From: Thiothrix sp.
GTDB taxonomy: Bacteria; Pseudomonadota; Gammaproteobacteria; Thiotrichales; Thiotrichaceae
Length of the DNA stretch: 64,000 bases
Assembly: GCF_028714775.1 (NCBI RefSeq)
Contig: NZ_JAQTLS010000021.1
Span: forward strand, 1-64,000
Reading direction: 5' to 3'
Part shown: piece by piece, positions 62,922-64,000 of the stretch
Layout: each line of letters starts with the position of its first letter
Position numbering within the stretch: the stretch's first letter is position 1
Translations under genes and position numbers: made by a program
The notes under the pieces: generated by a model
Database searches by the model: none
What the model was told of the DNA's origin: nothing
Seen by the model: the letters and a program-made list of their open reading frames with translations, nothing else

Positions 62922-63479
62922 TCACATTCCTTTTACTGCGTAAATACCGTTGGCGTTGCGCCAGTATTCTTTGTAATCCATGCCGAAACCGAACACGTAA
63001 CGGTCAACCAATTGCAGCGCAGAAAAGTCGCATTGGATACCTTCCACCCGGCGGTCATGGTTCTTTTCAGCCAATGCCGCCACGTATACGCCCGCCGCAC
63101 CGCGCTCCCGACACCAACGCACCACTTCGCGCAAGGTGTAACCTTCGTCGAGGATGTCGTCCACCAACAATACGTGCCGCCCTTCCAATGACGTTTCCGG
63201 CTCATGCAACCACGTAATGGTTTTTCCGCCGCTGGTCGCGCCCCGGTAACGGGTGGCGTGCAGGTAATCTTGTTCTAGCGGGAAATTCAGGCGCGTAAGC
63301 AAATGCCCCGCAGTGATCACCCCGCCGTTCATCACGCACAGCAGCAGCGGATTTTTGTCTGCTAACGCTGTGATGATTTCTGCCGCCATCACGTCCAAGG
63401 CTTGTTGGATGTCTGCCGCCGAATACAACAGGTCGGCTTCTGCCATCACCTGCTGCGCGTGTTCAATACTAATACCCAT
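62922..63479 (-). CDS. hpt: Hypoxanthine-guanine phosphoribosyltransferase
   Basis: A 185-residue type I phosphoribosyltransferase. The PRPP loop is LLVDDILDEGYTLREVV, and CVMNGGVITAGHL precedes it. It salvages hypoxanthine and guanine to IMP/GMP. Its stop is followed one base later by the mtiP start, so methylthioinosine released by MtiP yields hypoxanthine that Hpt recycles, a sensible pairing. Confidence 0.92.
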   Translation of the reverse strand: MGISIEHAQQVMAEADLLYSAADIQQALDVMAAEIITALADKNPLLLCVMNGGVITAGHLLTRLNFPLEQDYLHATRYRGATSGGKTITWLHEPETSLEGRHVLLVDDILDEGYTLREVVRWCRERGAAGVYVAALAEKNHDRRVEGIQCDFSALQLVDRYVFGFGMDYKEYWRNANGIYAVKGM

Positions 63480-63488
63480 GACGTTTCC

Positions 63489-64000
63489 TCACACCAACGC
63501 AGTTACTTGTTCGACGGATTCACGCCAGTATTGCTGCTCCAGCAAGGCACTGCGGTTCATGAACGGCTTCCCGCACATGCGCTGCAAACGCTGGGTGGAA
63601 GCGGCTGAGGGTTGCAGCTTGGCCTTTTCCAAAATCTCAAGCGCCCCCGCACGGTTATTGCACGCCAGCACCATGTCGCAACCCGCTGCCAATGCCGCCT
63701 CTGCGCGGGCAGCGTAACCACCCGCCACACTTGCGCCTTCCATGCTCAAGTCATCGCTGAAAATTACCCCATCGAAACCCAGTTCCCCGCGCAAAATGTC
63801 CTGCAACCACACCGACGAGAAACCCGCAGGCTGGTCATCCACATTTTCATAAATGACGTGCGCAGGCATCACCGCATCCAAACCGTGCTTAAACAGTGTT
63901 TTGAAAGGGTAAACATCTTCTTCCATGATCGCACAGCGCTGACGGTTGTCGCGGGGAATCGCCAAATGCGAATCAGCCTGCACCCAGCCGTGACCGGGGA
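63489..64000 (-). CDS. nagZ: Beta-N-acetylhexosaminidase, C-terminal part (cut by window edge)
   Basis: The C-terminal 170 or so residues of a family 3 glycosidase. The catalytic-acid His motif region PGHGWVQADSHLAIP lies at the edge, with VMPAHVIYEN and GVIFSDDLSMEGASVAGG further on; the aspartate of SDDLSM is the nucleophile. NagZ removes GlcNAc from anhydromuropeptides in cell-wall recycling. The 5' part is beyond 64000. It precedes hpt, matching nagZ-hpt-mtiP of Pseudomonas. Confidence 0.95.
   Translation of the reverse strand, partial: PGHGWVQADSHLAIPRDNRQRCAIMEEDVYPFKTLFKHGLDAVMPAHVIYENVDDQPAGFSSVWLQDILRGELGFDGVIFSDDLSMEGASVAGGYAARAEAALAAGCDMVLACNNRAGALEILEKAKLQPSAASTQRLQRMCGKPFMNRSALLEQQYWRESVEQVTALV

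Noticed and set aside
62240..63217. 325-residue + strand frame opposite mtiP and hpt
   Set aside because: No family features; both - strand genes are clear enzymes with intact motifs.

Overview
The window reads as chromosome of a sulfur-oxidising gammaproteobacterium, most likely of the Thiothrix/Thiotrichales type. That is an inference from gene content: a dsrN-dsrR pair of the reverse dissimilatory sulfite reductase pathway, the gammaproteobacterial order trpB-trpA-accD-folC-SPOR-cvpA-purF-metZ, the mtiP-hpt-nagZ group, a YgfX-type protein, and many c-type heme and iron-sulfur proteins. No rRNA, tRNA or CRISPR array was seen.

Layout. (1) 1-51: start of a leftward transposase-like gene, then about 310 bases without a gene. 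(2) 365-18243: a surface-polysaccharide (O-antigen type) locus, all on +. Its first 13 kb is visibly AT-rich: three methyltransferases, an asparagine-synthase-like amidotransferase, four GT4 and two GT2 glycosyltransferases, then the UDP-N-acetyl-L-fucosamine set (wbuB, fnlB, fnlA, fnlC), an SDR epimerase, and a 974-residue protein joining a WbpL/WecA-type initiating transferase to a WbpM-type 4,6-dehydratase. (3) 18279-24659: ettA, a lytic transglycosylase, a DUF455 protein, a glycerate-2-kinase family protein, metZ and an L,D-transpeptidase. (4) 24595-32003: purF, cvpA, SPOR protein, folC, accD, trpA and trpB, all on -. (5) 32249-34053: a TIR-transmembrane-FGE-sulfatase protein whose end looks like a diversity-generating retroelement target, and a lipoprotein. 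(6) 34194-38853: rhodanese, NarL-type regulator, NarX-type kinase, dsrR and dsrN. (7) 38904-49917: a sigma54-dependent regulator and a sensor kinase with a c-type heme motif, divergent from an operon for a small exported protein, an extraordinary (GMNGMS)n methionine-repeat secreted protein, a pentaheme cytochrome c, a DmsA-like molybdoenzyme, DmsB, a TorD-like chaperone and a polyferredoxin. (8) 49924-60903: a metallopeptidase-like lipoprotein, a second L,D-transpeptidase, small exported and Cys-cluster proteins, a FitAB/VapBC-type toxin-antitoxin pair bracketed by a 48-bp direct repeat, an EamA transporter, a YjdF-like membrane protein, recB, an AlbA-type ATP-binding protein and a Uma2 protein. 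(9) 60904-64000: a duplicated leader region before an Asn/Thr-repeat exported protein, ygfX, mtiP, hpt and a partial nagZ.

The strongest candidate for an undescribed system is region 7. Three TGACA..TGTCA palindromes and a sigma54 -24/-12 element lie between the divergent kinase and the operon, so the heme-kinase/NtrC-type pair probably switches on a periplasmic molybdenum respiratory chain together with a bulk methionine-rich exported protein. The second candidate is the TIR-FGE protein of region 5, with a repeat-poor, Tyr/Asn/Ser-rich C-terminus and a GC-rich GAAA-tetraloop hairpin downstream, the layout expected of a retroelement-diversified immune-type receptor.
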